DNA of 64,000 nt from UBA2357 sp041916775 (GTDB taxonomy: Bacteria > Pseudomonadota > Gammaproteobacteria > Burkholderiales > Rhodocyclaceae). Shown here in pieces: positions 25,548 through 34,412 of the stretch. The DNA is taken from contig JAYRYZ010000003.1 in the NCBI GenBank assembly GCA_041916775.1, positions 62,001-126,000 of the forward strand, given 5' to 3'. Position 1 is the first letter of the stretch; the number at the start of each line of letters is the position of its first letter. A program made the position numbers and the translations under genes. The notes beneath the pieces are model-generated. The model was not told where the DNA came from. It worked only from the letters and a program-made list of their open reading frames with translations, and did no database searches.

Positions 25548-26681
25548 ATGATTCTTTCCGAACAGCATGAACTCGTCCGCGACACGATGCGCGCCTTCGC
25601 GCAGGAGCGCATCGCGCCTTTCGCGGCGGAATGGGACCGCAACCACACCTTTCCGCGTCAGACGCTGACCGAGCTCGCCGAGCTCGGCGCGCTCGGCATG
25701 GTGGTGCCCGAGGAGTGGGGCGGTGCCGGCATGGACTACCTCAGCCTGGTGCTGACGCTGGAGGAGATCGCTGCCGGTGACGGCGCCACCTCGACCATCG
25801 TCAGCGTGCAGAACTCGCTGCCGTGCGGCATCCTCAACCGCTATGGCTCGGATGCGCAGAAGGCGGCCTGGCTGCGTCCGCTCGCGCGCGGCGAGAAGCT
25901 CGGCTGCTTCTGCCTCACCGAGCCGCATGTCGGCTCCGACGCGTCGGCGATCCGCACCAACGCCGTCCGCGAGGGTGACGAGTGGGTGCTCAACGGGGTG
26001 AAGCAGTTCATCACCACCGGCAAGCATGCCGATGTCGCGATCGTGTTCGCGGTCACCGACAAGGCCGCCGGCAAGAAGGGCATCACCTGCTTCCTCGTAC
26101 CGGCCAGCGCGCCCGGCTACCAGGTCGGCCGCATCGAGGAGAAGATGGGCCAGAAGGCCTCCGATACCACCCAGATCCTGTTCGAGAACTGCCGCATCCC
26201 CGCCGACGCGGTGATCGGCGCCGAGGGCGAGGGCTACCGCATTGCGCTATCCAACCTCGAGGCCGGCCGCATCGGCATCGCCGCGCAGTGCCTGGGCATG
26301 GCGCGCGCCGCGCTGGAAGCGGCGGTGAAGTACGCGCAGGAGCGCGAGAGCTTCGGCAAGCCGATCTTCGAGCACCAGGCGGTGAACTTCCGCCTCGCCG
26401 ACATGGCCACCCAGCTCGAAGCAGCACGCCAGCTGGTGTGGCACGCGGCGACGCTGAAGGACGCGGGCAAGCCCTGCCTCAAGGAGGCCTCGATGGCCAA
26501 GCTCTTCGCCTCCGAGATGGCCGAGCGGGTGTGCTCCGACGCGATCCAGGTGCATGGCGGTTACGGCTATGTGAGCGACTTCCCGGTCGAGCGCATCTAC
26601 CGCGATGTGCGCGTGTGCCAGATCTACGAGGGCGCCTCCGACATCCAGCGGCTGGTGATCGGCCGCGCGCTGGCAGGGTGA
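25548..26681 (+). CDS. Acyl-CoA dehydrogenase
   Basis: 377 residues, FAD-dependent, forming the 2,3-double bond of an acyl-CoA and passing electrons to ETF. FCLTEPHVGSDASAI and WVLNGVKQFITTG lie in the middle beta domain. The C-terminal helical domain has QVHGGYGYVSDFPVERIYRD and the IYEGASDIQ segment with the catalytic Glu of short-chain-type enzymes. The chain length preferred cannot be read off. It sits 12 bases after the thiolase gene and touches the next gene. Confidence 0.95.
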   Translation: MILSEQHELVRDTMRAFAQERIAPFAAEWDRNHTFPRQTLTELAELGALGMVVPEEWGGAGMDYLSLVLTLEEIAAGDGATSTIVSVQNSLPCGILNRYGSDAQKAAWLRPLARGEKLGCFCLTEPHVGSDASAIRTNAVREGDEWVLNGVKQFITTGKHADVAIVFAVTDKAAGKKGITCFLVPASAPGYQVGRIEEKMGQKASDTTQILFENCRIPADAVIGAEGEGYRIALSNLEAGRIGIAAQCLGMARAALEAAVKYAQERESFGKPIFEHQAVNFRLADMATQLEAARQLVWHAATLKDAGKPCLKEASMAKLFASEMAERVCSDAIQVHGGYGYVSDFPVERIYRDVRVCQIYEGASDIQRLVIGRALAG

Positions 26682-26686
26682 GCGCG

Positions 26687-27289
26687 ATGGCGGCGGATCT
26701 CGACTTCTATTTCGACTACTCGTCGCCGTTCGGCTTCTTCATGGCCGAGCAGATCGATGCGCTGGCGGCGAAGTATGGCCGTGGTGTCACCTGGCGGCCC
26801 TTCCTGCTCGGTGCCTTCTTCAAGCGTCATGGCGGCGCGCCGCTGCCGACGTTGCCGGTGAAGGGGCCGTACTCGGTGCATGACTTCGTGCGCTCCGGTC
26901 GCTTCTACGGGCTGGAAGTGCGCATGCCGGCGCAGTTCCCCACCGCCAGCCAGCATGCGGCACGTGCCCACTACTGGTTATGGGACCGCGACCCGGCCTT
27001 GGCGAAGCGCTTCTCGCTGGCGGTGTATCGCGCCTACTTCCAGCGCGGTGCTGACATCGCCGCGCTGGATGCGGTGCTGGCGCTTGCTGCCGAGGTCGGC
27101 GCCGATGCGGATGCGCTGCGCGTGGCGCTGGAGGATCCGACGGTGAAGGACCGGTTGCGCGCCGAAACCGAGGCGGCGCTCGACCGCGGCGTGTTCGGTT
27201 CGCCGATGGTGTATGTCGACGACGAGCCCTTCTGGGGCGCCGACCGCCTGCCGCAGATCGAACGCTGGCTGGAGACGGGCGGCTTCTGA
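26687..27289 (+). CDS. DsbA-family 2-hydroxychromene-2-carboxylate isomerase-like protein
   Basis: 200 residues. The N-terminal thioredoxin-like strand FYFDYSSPFGFFMAEQ carries Ser where DsbA has its CxxC, as in glutathione-dependent HCCA isomerases. The C-terminal part GVFGSPMVYVDDEPFWGADRLPQIERWL is the family's cis-Pro and closing helix. It is cytosolic, with no signal peptide. ATG 26687 is eight to nine bases from AGGG; a GTG at 26678 overlapping the previous stop is an alternative. Co-transcribed with the acyl-CoA genes, it may act as a GSH-dependent isomerase on an intermediate, which is inference. Confidence 0.88.
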   Translation: MAADLDFYFDYSSPFGFFMAEQIDALAAKYGRGVTWRPFLLGAFFKRHGGAPLPTLPVKGPYSVHDFVRSGRFYGLEVRMPAQFPTASQHAARAHYWLWDRDPALAKRFSLAVYRAYFQRGADIAALDAVLALAAEVGADADALRVALEDPTVKDRLRAETEAALDRGVFGSPMVYVDDEPFWGADRLPQIERWLETGGF

Positions 27290-27307
27290 GCGTGGCCGCA
27301 GCCGGGC

Positions 27308-28168
27308 TCAGCCCAGGCTGCGGCCCATTCTTGCGTAAACGGCGCCGGGTCCGAACTCGGCGTCGACCTTGCCCTGATTACCTGCAGCCCAATCGACCGC
27401 CCGTGCGGCGTTGTCGATACGCCGGTCGAGCAGGTGGCCGTCCGAGGCAAGCAGTTGGGCGGCCTCCCCGAAGGCACTGGCGACGTTGTTGAGTGTCTGC
27501 ACCGCGCGCTCGCGCTGGCTGTTCATTGCGCTGTCGAAGACCGCCTCGTCGAGCTGCAACTGGCCGTCGGGGGTGAAGGTCACGCCCATGTCGGTGAGGC
27601 CCTTTGCAAACCCGCCGTTGCCCGCGCCATGGAAGATGGAGCCGATCTCGCGCTTCAGCGAGAAGCGTGCGACCTCGCCGGCGGTGTTGTCGTCGAGCAG
27701 CGCACCATCCTCGAAGTAGGGGTCGAACTCGCTGTCCCAGGCGTTGTAGCGGGTGATGAAATCCTTCAGGCCGGACTTGATGTCGCTGTCGGTGCTCGCC
27801 GCGGACAGCGATTCCAGCCCCTGGCTGGCGTTGCCCAACTCGGCCACGCGTTCGCGCAGTCGGGTGAGCACATCCGCCTCTTCGCCGATGCTTTTCACCC
27901 TCGCGCTGTAGCGGCGCAGAAAGGCCGCGTTACTGGCTTCGAGCTCGGCGATCACCGAGTCGACCCGGTTGCTCTCGCCGCCCAGCAGGCCGCTCATCAC
28001 GCTGCCGCTGCCTTGGCCGCTGCCCGGCAGGGCGGAGAGGGCGCCTTTGGCGTTCATGATCGCGGTCAGGAAATCGGTGGTGCCGGCGGGGCCCTTCCCG
28101 TTGGCACTGCTGCCCGATGTGAGGGCGGTGAGGGCGTTGAGGCGGAAGGCGGCGAGGTCGATGTTCAT
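27308..28168 (-). CDS. Hypothetical protein with a FliD C-terminal-like domain
   Basis: 286 residues, no signal peptide. An N-terminal Ser/Gly/Ala-rich region (about 18-60) is followed by a helical region. A stretch near 120-210 reads like the C-terminal half of flagellar cap protein FliD: FITRYNAWDSEFD, a GALLDDNTAGEVARF step, then LTDMGVTFTPDGQLQLDEAVFDSAM. It lacks FliD's N-terminal domain and is far shorter than a real cap protein. There are no flagellar genes nearby. ATG 28168 is chosen. The relation to FliD is recognition by eye and could be remote; function unknown. Confidence 0.6.
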   Translation of the reverse strand: MNIDLAAFRLNALTALTSGSSANGKGPAGTTDFLTAIMNAKGALSALPGSGQGSGSVMSGLLGGESNRVDSVIAELEASNAAFLRRYSARVKSIGEEADVLTRLRERVAELGNASQGLESLSAASTDSDIKSGLKDFITRYNAWDSEFDPYFEDGALLDDNTAGEVARFSLKREIGSIFHGAGNGGFAKGLTDMGVTFTPDGQLQLDEAVFDSAMNSQRERAVQTLNNVASAFGEAAQLLASDGHLLDRRIDNAARAVDWAAGNQGKVDAEFGPGAVYARMGRSLG

Positions 28169-28288
28169 CGCGGACTCCAAGACTGTTTGAACGCAGGTCC
28201 AGTGTAGCACCGGGTTTGCCACCGGTATGCCCCCGGCCGGATGGCCGATCGCGCCCACGCTGCGGACGCCGCGGATAGAATCGCGGGC

Positions 28289-28705
28289 ATGAACATCACC
28301 ACGCCCGCACTCCTGTTCCCGGCGATCTCGCTACTGCTGCTCGCCTATACCAACCGCTTCCTGACCCTCGCGCAGGTGATACGGCAGCTCAATGCCTCGC
28401 CTGATCGCAGCGCGTCTCTGGTGCAGCGGCAGTTGCCGGGTCTGAAGCGGCGCATCATGCTCACCCAGTACATGCAGGGCTTTGGTGTCTTCAGCTTCCT
28501 GTTGTGTGCGTTGGCGATGCTCGCGCTGTTCCTCGAATCGGCAGCGGCCGGACAATGGTTGTTCGGCGCAAGTCTGCTGACGCTGACCCTGTCCTTGCTG
28601 CTCTCGTTGGTGGAGGTGCTGGTCTCCACCGAAGCCCTGTCGCTGGTGGTGGCGGATCTGGAACAAGCCGGGCGCGGAAGCCGGCTGGATGCCAAGCAGG
28701 ACTGA
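28289..28705 (+). CDS. DUF2721-type small membrane protein
   Basis: 138 residues with three predicted transmembrane helices: about 5-25 (LLFPAISLLLLAYTNRF), about 62-85 and about 92-115. A conserved soluble loop between the first two carries the QLPGLKRRIMLTQYMQ motif typical of DUF2721 proteins. Its role is unknown. ATG 28289 is used; in-frame codons upstream are not supported. It is divergent from the FliD-like gene and converges with the hybrid kinase. Confidence 0.75.
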   Translation: MNITTPALLFPAISLLLLAYTNRFLTLAQVIRQLNASPDRSASLVQRQLPGLKRRIMLTQYMQGFGVFSFLLCALAMLALFLESAAAGQWLFGASLLTLTLSLLLSLVEVLVSTEALSLVVADLEQAGRGSRLDAKQD

Positions 28706-28765
28706 ACGGCTGGTGCGAGGTGGTCTGCCACGGACTCCAGTAGGGCTGCGGAGTGGCGGGCGGGT

Positions 28766-31438
28766 TCAGTGCTGTCGGCCGGCTGCCGCTCGCAGCCAGT
28801 CCAGTGCGTCATGCAGTTCGAATGCCCTGAGCATGGTGGCAAGTGTGTCGGCCTCGGGACCGAAGGCCTGCCTCAGGCTCGCCTCGGCTTCGTCGAAGAT
28901 GGCGAGTGCGTGAGGATCGTCCTGAGACAGGCAATCGATCAGGCGGGCAAGCGTGTCCTTGAGCGGCGGCTGCCCACGCGCAGCATCGGCGGCGGGTACC
29001 CGATGGTGCGTGGTTGTCGGCGCGATGGTTGATTCGATGGTTGCCACGACCTGCGCGAGGAGCGTCGCGGTTTCGGCGAGTACGGTGTCGAACGTATCAC
29101 TGCGACCCTCGCGGATCGCTCTTTCGGCCAACCCGGCCGCTTCCTGCAAGGCTTTGGCGCCGATGGTGCCCCCCAGGCCCTTCAGCGTATGTACATGGCG
29201 CAGCGCGTCCTGCATGTGGCCGGCGGCGAGGTCGGCGCGGATGGTCGTGATGACCCGGCTCTGGCTGGACGCGAAGCGCGCCAGTATCGCCAGCAGCCGA
29301 TCCCAGTCGCCACAAGCGCGGCTCAGCGCCGCGTCGACGTCGATGCCTGCGGCGATGAGCTGCGCCCGCGTGCGCTGCTGCTCTGATGGCGGGGCGTCCG
29401 TGCGTGGCGGTGCTCGCTCGGGTATCGCCGCGCCACACCAGCGCTGCAGGGTGTCGAACAGCCGGGCCGGGTCTATCGGTTTGGTGAGGTAGTCGCTCAT
29501 GCCGGCAGCGAGACAGCGCTCGCGATCTCCGGCGAGGGCGTTGGCGGTCATGGCGATGATGGGCACGTCCGCAAAGACAGGGATCGCGCGCAGCGCGCGG
29601 GTGGCCTCGAGGCCGTCCATGACGGGCATCTGCACGTCCATGAGGATCAGGTCGAAGCGCTCGCTGCGGGCGAGCGTGAGCGCGGCCCTGCCGTCTTTGG
29701 CGATGCTTGGGGTGATGCCGAGAGTGTCGAGGAGTCCGGTCACCACCTGCTGGTTGAGCTCGTTGTCCTCGGCCACGAGCACACGCAGGTTCGAGCGAAG
29801 CTTCGCGCCATCGACGCAGTCGGGTAGGGGGGCGGCGCGCGATGGCCGCAGCAACGCTGCAATGGTCGTGAGCAACCGTCCCGCGCAGACAGGCTTGATC
29901 AGACTTGGTGCGACGGGTCCGGTCGCGTTTGCAGGCTCGGCCCCCATTGTGGAGAGCAACAGCACTTTGGGCGGATCGCGCCGCTGCTGGCCACGCCAGG
30001 TCGGTTGCGTCGTCAGTTGGGCCAACTCGGCCTGGTCGGGCATCGCCGCGTCGAGCACGACGACTTCGAAGCCGGCAGCATTGTCGTCAGCGACGCGCAG
30101 CGCGGCCGCTGCGGATGCGCCGCTTTCGGCGGTGTCGACAGCAAATCCGGCCTGCCCGAGAATGCTTACGAGCGTGTTCCGGCAATGGACATTGTCGTCG
30201 ACCACCAGTACGCGCCGGCCGGCGAACTCCGGGGCTGCATGTGGCGGTGATATAGGGGCGCCCCTGCCGAGGCGCGCCGAGAACCAGAAGCGGGCGCCAT
30301 CGCCCGGGCTGCTGCACACGCCAACCTCGCCCCCCATCAAGCGCGCCAGATGGCGCGAGATTGCCAGCCCCAGTCCGGTACCGCCATGCCTGCGGGTGGT
30401 CGACGCATCCTCCTGTTGGAAGGATTCGAACAGGCGCGCCTGGGCGGCCTCGCTCAAACCCGGGCCGGTGTCGCTGACGGTGAATCGAAGCTCCAGCGTG
30501 TCCGGGGTTTCATGCAGAACCTCCGCGCGTACCGCGACGAGGCCTTGCGCGGTGAACTTGATCGCGTTGCCGGTGTAGTTGAGCAGGATCTGGCCTAGTC
30601 GCAACGGGTCGCCGCGGAGCTTGTGGGCAAGCTGGGGGGCGGGGTCGAACACAAGCTCCAGTCCCTTGGCGCCAGCACGTTCTGCCGTGAGCGCGGCGAG
30701 GTTCTCGAACACCTCCTCGAGGTCGAACTCGATGGACTCCAGCTCCAGCTTCCCGGCTTCGACCTTGGAGAAGTCGAGGATGTCGCTGATGATGCCGAGC
30801 AGGTGCTGGGCTGCGTTCTGGATACTCCGCAGATAGCCGGCCTGCTGTCCGTCCAACTCGGTGCGTGTGAGCAGAAAGGTCATGCCGATGATCGCATTGA
30901 TCGGCGTGCGGATTTCGTGGCTCATGTTGGCGAGGAACTCGCTCTTTGCCCGGGTGGCGGATTCGGCCAGCGCTGTCGCGGCGGCGAGCTCGGCGTTGCG
31001 TGCCTGCAGGATCTCCAGGAGCTCGCTCCGCGAGGCCTCGGCGAAGTGTTCCCGGGCTACCGCCAAGGCTGTCGCCGGGGGCGTGTGGTCGAGCTCGCAG
31101 CGGATGCTCCAGCCTCCGCCCTGCGCCTGCCCGACACGAAGCCGGCCGAGTGCAGTTTCCGCCAGCTCTGGCGGAAGAGGCGGGGGCGGTACGTCGCTGC
31201 ATAAGTGTGCGTGCAGCGCACAGCCCGTGACTGCGCGCGCAAGCGAGAGCCGCAGCGCAAAACTGTGGCTGTGCGCGATCAACATGCGCCCGAGCTCGGA
31301 TACGCAGCTCGCGGCAGGTGCGGCCATACCGGCGCGGGCGCCGAGCAGCGTGAGAACACGCAGGACCCGCTCGCGCGCCTCGAGGCAGCTGCGCACATCA
31401 CGCACACGGCATTGTCCGATCAGCTCTTCGTCCGGCAT
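28766..31438 (-). CDS. Hybrid histidine kinase of the stressosome operon (HisKA-HATPase-REC-REC-Hpt)
   Basis: 890 residues with no transmembrane helix, so cytosolic. Residues 1-125 are a distinct N-terminal domain resembling a degenerate RsbT-type ATPase. A coiled coil (about 125-165) leads to HisKA with His174 in MSHEIRTP. The HATPase domain has [17 protein letters not shown] and GTGLGLAI. The first receiver has [10 protein letters not shown], the second [13 protein letters not shown] (the classic phospho-Asp). A C-terminal Hpt domain carries HTLKG. The start ATG 31438 overlaps the end of the RsbT-RsbX gene by 19 bases. As the last gene of the operon it is the probable output of the partner switch. 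No separate response regulator is next to it. Confidence 0.88.
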   Translation of the reverse strand: MPDEELIGQCRVRDVRSCLEARERVLRVLTLLGARAGMAAPAASCVSELGRMLIAHSHSFALRLSLARAVTGCALHAHLCSDVPPPPLPPELAETALGRLRVGQAQGGGWSIRCELDHTPPATALAVAREHFAEASRSELLEILQARNAELAAATALAESATRAKSEFLANMSHEIRTPINAIIGMTFLLTRTELDGQQAGYLRSIQNAAQHLLGIISDILDFSKVEAGKLELESIEFDLEEVFENLAALTAERAGAKGLELVFDPAPQLAHKLRGDPLRLGQILLNYTGNAIKFTAQGLVAVRAEVLHETPDTLELRFTVSDTGPGLSEAAQARLFESFQQEDASTTRRHGGTGLGLAISRHLARLMGGEVGVCSSPGDGARFWFSARLGRGAPISPPHAAPEFAGRRVLVVDDNVHCRNTLVSILGQAGFAVDTAESGASAAAALRVADDNAAGFEVVVLDAAMPDQAELAQLTTQPTWRGQQRRDPPKVLLLSTMGAEPANATGPVAPSLIKPVCAGRLLTTIAALLRPSRAAPLPDCVDGAKLRSNLRVLVAEDNELNQQVVTGLLDTLGITPSIAKDGRAALTLARSERFDLILMDVQMPVMDGLEATRALRAIPVFADVPIIAMTANALAGDRERCLAAGMSDYLTKPIDPARLFDTLQRWCGAAIPERAPPRTDAPPSEQQRTRAQLIAAGIDVDAALSRACGDWDRLLAILARFASSQSRVITTIRADLAAGHMQDALRHVHTLKGLGGTIGAKALQEAAGLAERAIREGRSDTFDTVLAETATLLAQVVATIESTIAPTTTHHRVPAADAARGQPPLKDTLARLIDCLSQDDPHALAIFDEAEASLRQAFGPEADTLATMLRAFELHDALDWLRAAAGRQH

Positions 31439-32523
31439 CGCAGCACCACGCAGCTTGCGTCGTCGGAGAAGCGCCCGAGCTGTCTGACCAGTCGGTCCGC
31501 GACATCGGGTCCGTGATCGTGGAGGTACTCCGGCCAAGTGTGCAGGAGGCTGGATTCGCTGACACCGTCGGAGAACAGCACCACGAGATCCCCCTCGCTC
31601 AACGAGAAGGTCTGGAGCATGGGCGAGGGCATGCGTTGGCCGATGACGCCATCGCGGGCGACGCCCGAGTGGGCATGCGCTCCGCGCACCAGCAGCCGCA
31701 CATTGCCGACGCCGGCATACTGCAGCGAGCGTGCGCCGCTGTCGATGCGCAACAACCCCACCGACGCGCCCCGCGTGCCATGCGCCAGCGCGTGCAGGCG
31801 CTTGAGCATCGTGTCGAGCGGCAGTTGCGGATCGCGCTCGATCTCTGCGACCAGCGCGCGGGCGGTTGCGTTGGCCTCCGGGCCATGTCCGGAGGCATCC
31901 ACGAGTGCTGCGAGGAGTCGATGTGCATCGGTCGAGAGTACGATCTGATCCCCCGAGAGTCGCTCCGGGTAGCAGGGGCGTACTGCAACCGAAGTGTCGA
32001 TCGTCAGCGGCATGGACCTCACCCCATCGCCCGCAGAGGAGAGGGGCGGCGGTGCTTGGTCGGAATCGATGGCGGGCGGCAGGGGCACGTGGCGGCCGAG
32101 CCGATTGACCTGCCATTTCCGGGCGGTGATCCGCGTGCCCTGCCCGGGTGACGAGTCGATCTGCAACTCGGACATGATCCGGCGAACGCTCGGCAGGCCC
32201 AGGCCCAGCGTTCCGGCAGAGCTGAAATGGTCCTCGAGCGCGCGGGCGACGTCGTCAATGCCGGGGCCGTGGTCTTCGGCGACGATTTCCAGGCCGTCAC
32301 GGTGTGGCTCATGCAGGGTGCGAAGGCGGACCTCGCCGCTGCCCGCGAACTTGAGGATGTTGCTCCCGAGTTCCGAGACGACGGTGGATAACAGTACTCT
32401 GTCAGCCGGGTCGAAGCTGGTGAGCAGCGGATGCCGGCGCGTGCCGATGACCGCGAGATGCAGATCGATGTCGGTGCCGATACGGAACACCGTGGGTGCG
32501 CTCGTCGCGGCGCCGTTCATCAT
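31420..32523 (-). CDS. RsbT-RsbX-like fusion: switch kinase plus SpoIIE-type phosphatase
   Basis: 367 residues. The N-terminal GHKL ATPase (about 10-137) has the N-box [11 protein letters not shown] (Asn55), the G1 box EDHGPGID (about 83-90) and the G2 loop [10 protein letters not shown], like RsbT. A Pro/Ser-rich linker follows (about 145-172). The PP2C/SpoIIE phosphatase (about 173-365) has [26 protein letters not shown] and a final SDDAS, the metal-binding acidic set, and resembles RsbX. In stressosomes RsbT phosphorylates RsbR and RsbS, and RsbX removes the phosphates. It overlaps rsbS by 4 bases (ATGA, 32523-32520) and the kinase gene by 19. Confidence 0.88.
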   Translation of the reverse strand: MMNGAATSAPTVFRIGTDIDLHLAVIGTRRHPLLTSFDPADRVLLSTVVSELGSNILKFAGSGEVRLRTLHEPHRDGLEIVAEDHGPGIDDVARALEDHFSSAGTLGLGLPSVRRIMSELQIDSSPGQGTRITARKWQVNRLGRHVPLPPAIDSDQAPPPLSSAGDGVRSMPLTIDTSVAVRPCYPERLSGDQIVLSTDAHRLLAALVDASGHGPEANATARALVAEIERDPQLPLDTMLKRLHALAHGTRGASVGLLRIDSGARSLQYAGVGNVRLLVRGAHAHSGVARDGVIGQRMPSPMLQTFSLSEGDLVVLFSDGVSESSLLHTWPEYLHDHGPDVADRLVRQLGRFSDDASCVVLRCRTKS

Positions 32524-32921
32524 GCCCCCCTGGCGATGCCGTGCGGAGCGGGGCCGGCATGCCGCAGCAGGATGCTGTTCAAGTCGCGGCTGAAGCGAAT
32601 GCCGGCCGGATCGGCCCCGATCATCACCAGACAGGCTGCAACGCCCGGGGTGACGCCCGCCGCGACCGTCTCGCAGCCGAGCAGGCGCGCAAGCCTGGCA
32701 AGGCGCGCGAGTGCGGCGAACTCGTGGCTGTCGAGCGCGGTGATCGCGCTCAGATCCAGGATCAGACAGCGGGGCCGGGAGGCGGCGATCCGCGCGGACA
32801 GGTCACCGCTCAAGGTGTCTGCATCCTCGTTGAGGTGCGTGTTGCGCAGCGGTACGACGACCATCCCGGCCAGCTCGGCGATCGCGGCGTCGCTCCGGGC
32901 TGGGAGCGGCTCAGGGGCCAT
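32520..32921 (-). CDS. rsbS: STAS-domain protein, RsbS-like
   Basis: 133 residues forming a single STAS domain. LILDLSAITALDSHEF (about 53-68) contains Ser65 at the position of the phosphorylatable RsbS serine (Ser59 in Bacillus subtilis), followed by ARLLGCETVAAGVTPGVAACLV. It should form the non-sensory subunit of a stressosome and hold the RsbT-like kinase until phosphorylated. It overlaps rsbR by 11 bases and the RsbT-RsbX gene by 4. An N-terminal Pro-rich tail of about 18 residues precedes the domain. Confidence 0.88.
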   Translation of the reverse strand: MAPEPLPARSDAAIAELAGMVVVPLRNTHLNEDADTLSGDLSARIAASRPRCLILDLSAITALDSHEFAALARLARLARLLGCETVAAGVTPGVAACLVMIGADPAGIRFSRDLNSILLRHAGPAPHGIARGA

Positions 32922-34140
32922 CGCGGTGCTCCCGCGTGTGGTCCAGGGTGTGGTTACGAACGCCGATCTTGCGTAGCGCGACTTCGAGCGCGTTGCGCAG
33001 CGTGGCGGTGGTACGCAGCTCCGTGGTGCTGACCCCGAGCTCCACCATGGTGCGGGCGATTGCCGGCGATACCCCGGAGATGATCGCTTCGCAGCCCATG
33101 AACTGAGTCGCGCGGGTGATCTTGGTGAGCTGGTTGGCCACCCCGGTATCCACCGAAGCGACCCCGCTGATGTCGAGCACGAAGACCTCGGCCCGTGTTT
33201 CGGCGATCATGTTCAGGGACTTGTTCATGACGTCCGCGGTACGCATCGAATCGACGATGCCAACCAATGGCAGCAGCAGGATGCCGTCCCAGATCGGGAT
33301 CACCGGGGTGGACATTTCCTGCAGGGATTGATGCAGCGCATCGCGCACCTGCACGGCCTGCTCGGCCTGCTCCATCGCTTCGCGCAGGTGTCTCGCCTGC
33401 TCCACTTCGGTGGTGATGTCACGCGCGAACTTGACGACCTTGAACGCCTTGCCGTCCACATCGAACAGCGGGCAGTAGGAGCCCTGTATCCATACCACGC
33501 TGCCGTCCTTGGCGATGCGCGAGTAGCGGCCGGTGCGCGCCTCGCCGTTGCGCAGCGCGTTCCAGAAGGCGGCGTACTCGGCACTGTCGCGATATTCGGG
33601 GGCGACGAAGAGGCTGTGGTGACGGCCGATGATCTCCTCGAGCGCGTAGCCCAGCGAGGCGAGAAACAGCGCGTTGGCGCCGAGGATGCGTCCCTCGAGG
33701 TCGAACTCGGCGATCGCCATGACGTTTCCGATCGCGGCAATCTGCGCCAGGCTGCCGTCGGACGCGAGCTTCTGCGCGGTGATGTCGGTGGCGCTCAGCA
33801 GGATGCTCTCCGCCGCGCCGTCCGCACGCATTACCGGAACATATGTAGCCTGCAGCCAGACGCTGCGCCCATCGCGGGTGGCGCGCCGAAACACGCCGCT
33901 GGCGGAAGCGCCCGCGCGCAGCGTATCCCACAGGGCACGCGCCTCGGGTGTCTGCCGCTCGGCCGGCAGCAGCAAGGCGTCATGGGGTGTGCCGCGCAGT
34001 TCGGCCAGATCGTAGCCGAGCGTCTCGAGGCTGCGCGTATTGGCGTTGGTGACACGGCCGTCGAGATCGAACTCGATCATCATCAGGCTGCGCTCAAGCG
34101 CGCCAAGGACGTTGAGCGTGTGCGGGGTGTCTTCTGGCAT
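32911..34140 (-). CDS. rsbR: RsbR-like stressosome sensor, PAS-PAS-STAS
   Basis: 409 residues. Two PAS domains lie at about 10-125 and 130-250; both have the xGYxLEEI-type core and a PAC-like SVWLQATYVPV or SVVWIQGSYCPLF strand. A helical linker follows, then a C-terminal RsbR-type STAS domain from about 285 (VIPIWDGILLLPLVG). Thr at about 332 (ASVDTGVAN) and about 364 (SPAIARTMVELG) match the two RsbR phospho-threonines (171 and 205 in Bacillus). The signal sensed by the PAS domains is unknown. ATG 34140 follows GGAGA on the minus strand. It is the first gene of the operon and divergent from the acyl-CoA synthetase operon. Confidence 0.9.
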   Translation of the reverse strand: MPEDTPHTLNVLGALERSLMMIEFDLDGRVTNANTRSLETLGYDLAELRGTPHDALLLPAERQTPEARALWDTLRAGASASGVFRRATRDGRSVWLQATYVPVMRADGAAESILLSATDITAQKLASDGSLAQIAAIGNVMAIAEFDLEGRILGANALFLASLGYALEEIIGRHHSLFVAPEYRDSAEYAAFWNALRNGEARTGRYSRIAKDGSVVWIQGSYCPLFDVDGKAFKVVKFARDITTEVEQARHLREAMEQAEQAVQVRDALHQSLQEMSTPVIPIWDGILLLPLVGIVDSMRTADVMNKSLNMIAETRAEVFVLDISGVASVDTGVANQLTKITRATQFMGCEAIISGVSPAIARTMVELGVSTTELRTTATLRNALEVALRKIGVRNHTLDHTREHRDGP

Positions 34141-34412
34141 GGCGGGTCTCCGGCGGGCATGACGGTGCCGCTCGGGGGCCGCGCGGCAGGCTTTCAATAT
34201 GCGCCAATCGTATCCGGAATGTATTGATATCCCACAACCTTCGGCGCGATCGCTGGGCCGCCTCCCGAAAAGGCAGATTGCAACAATTTGGTACATTCTG
34301 CAAACAGTTGCGCAAACATGGCTTGCGACACTGCTGCATCGAAAGTCGCCGCTTCCCTACGGGGCGGCGAATCACAAGAAAGAAACGGGACAATCCAAAG
34401 GAGGACGCGAGC
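34141..34412. promoter_or_regulatory. Divergent control region of the stressosome and acyl-CoA synthetase operons
   Basis: A 272-base non-coding stretch, distinctly AT-richer than its surroundings around 34195-34240 and 34270-34330. It must contain promoters for both directions. TTGC-type words recur (34274, 34310, 34324), but I could not define a -35/-10 pair with confidence. An AAAGGAGG ribosome site at 34397-34404 serves the synthetase gene. Confidence 0.5.

Noticed and set aside
31439..32116. An in-frame N-terminal extension of the hybrid kinase to 1116 residues
   Set aside because: The extra 226 codons lie wholly inside the RsbT-RsbX gene in another frame and translate to Arg/Pro-rich sequence. 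ATG 31438 with a short overlap is far more plausible.
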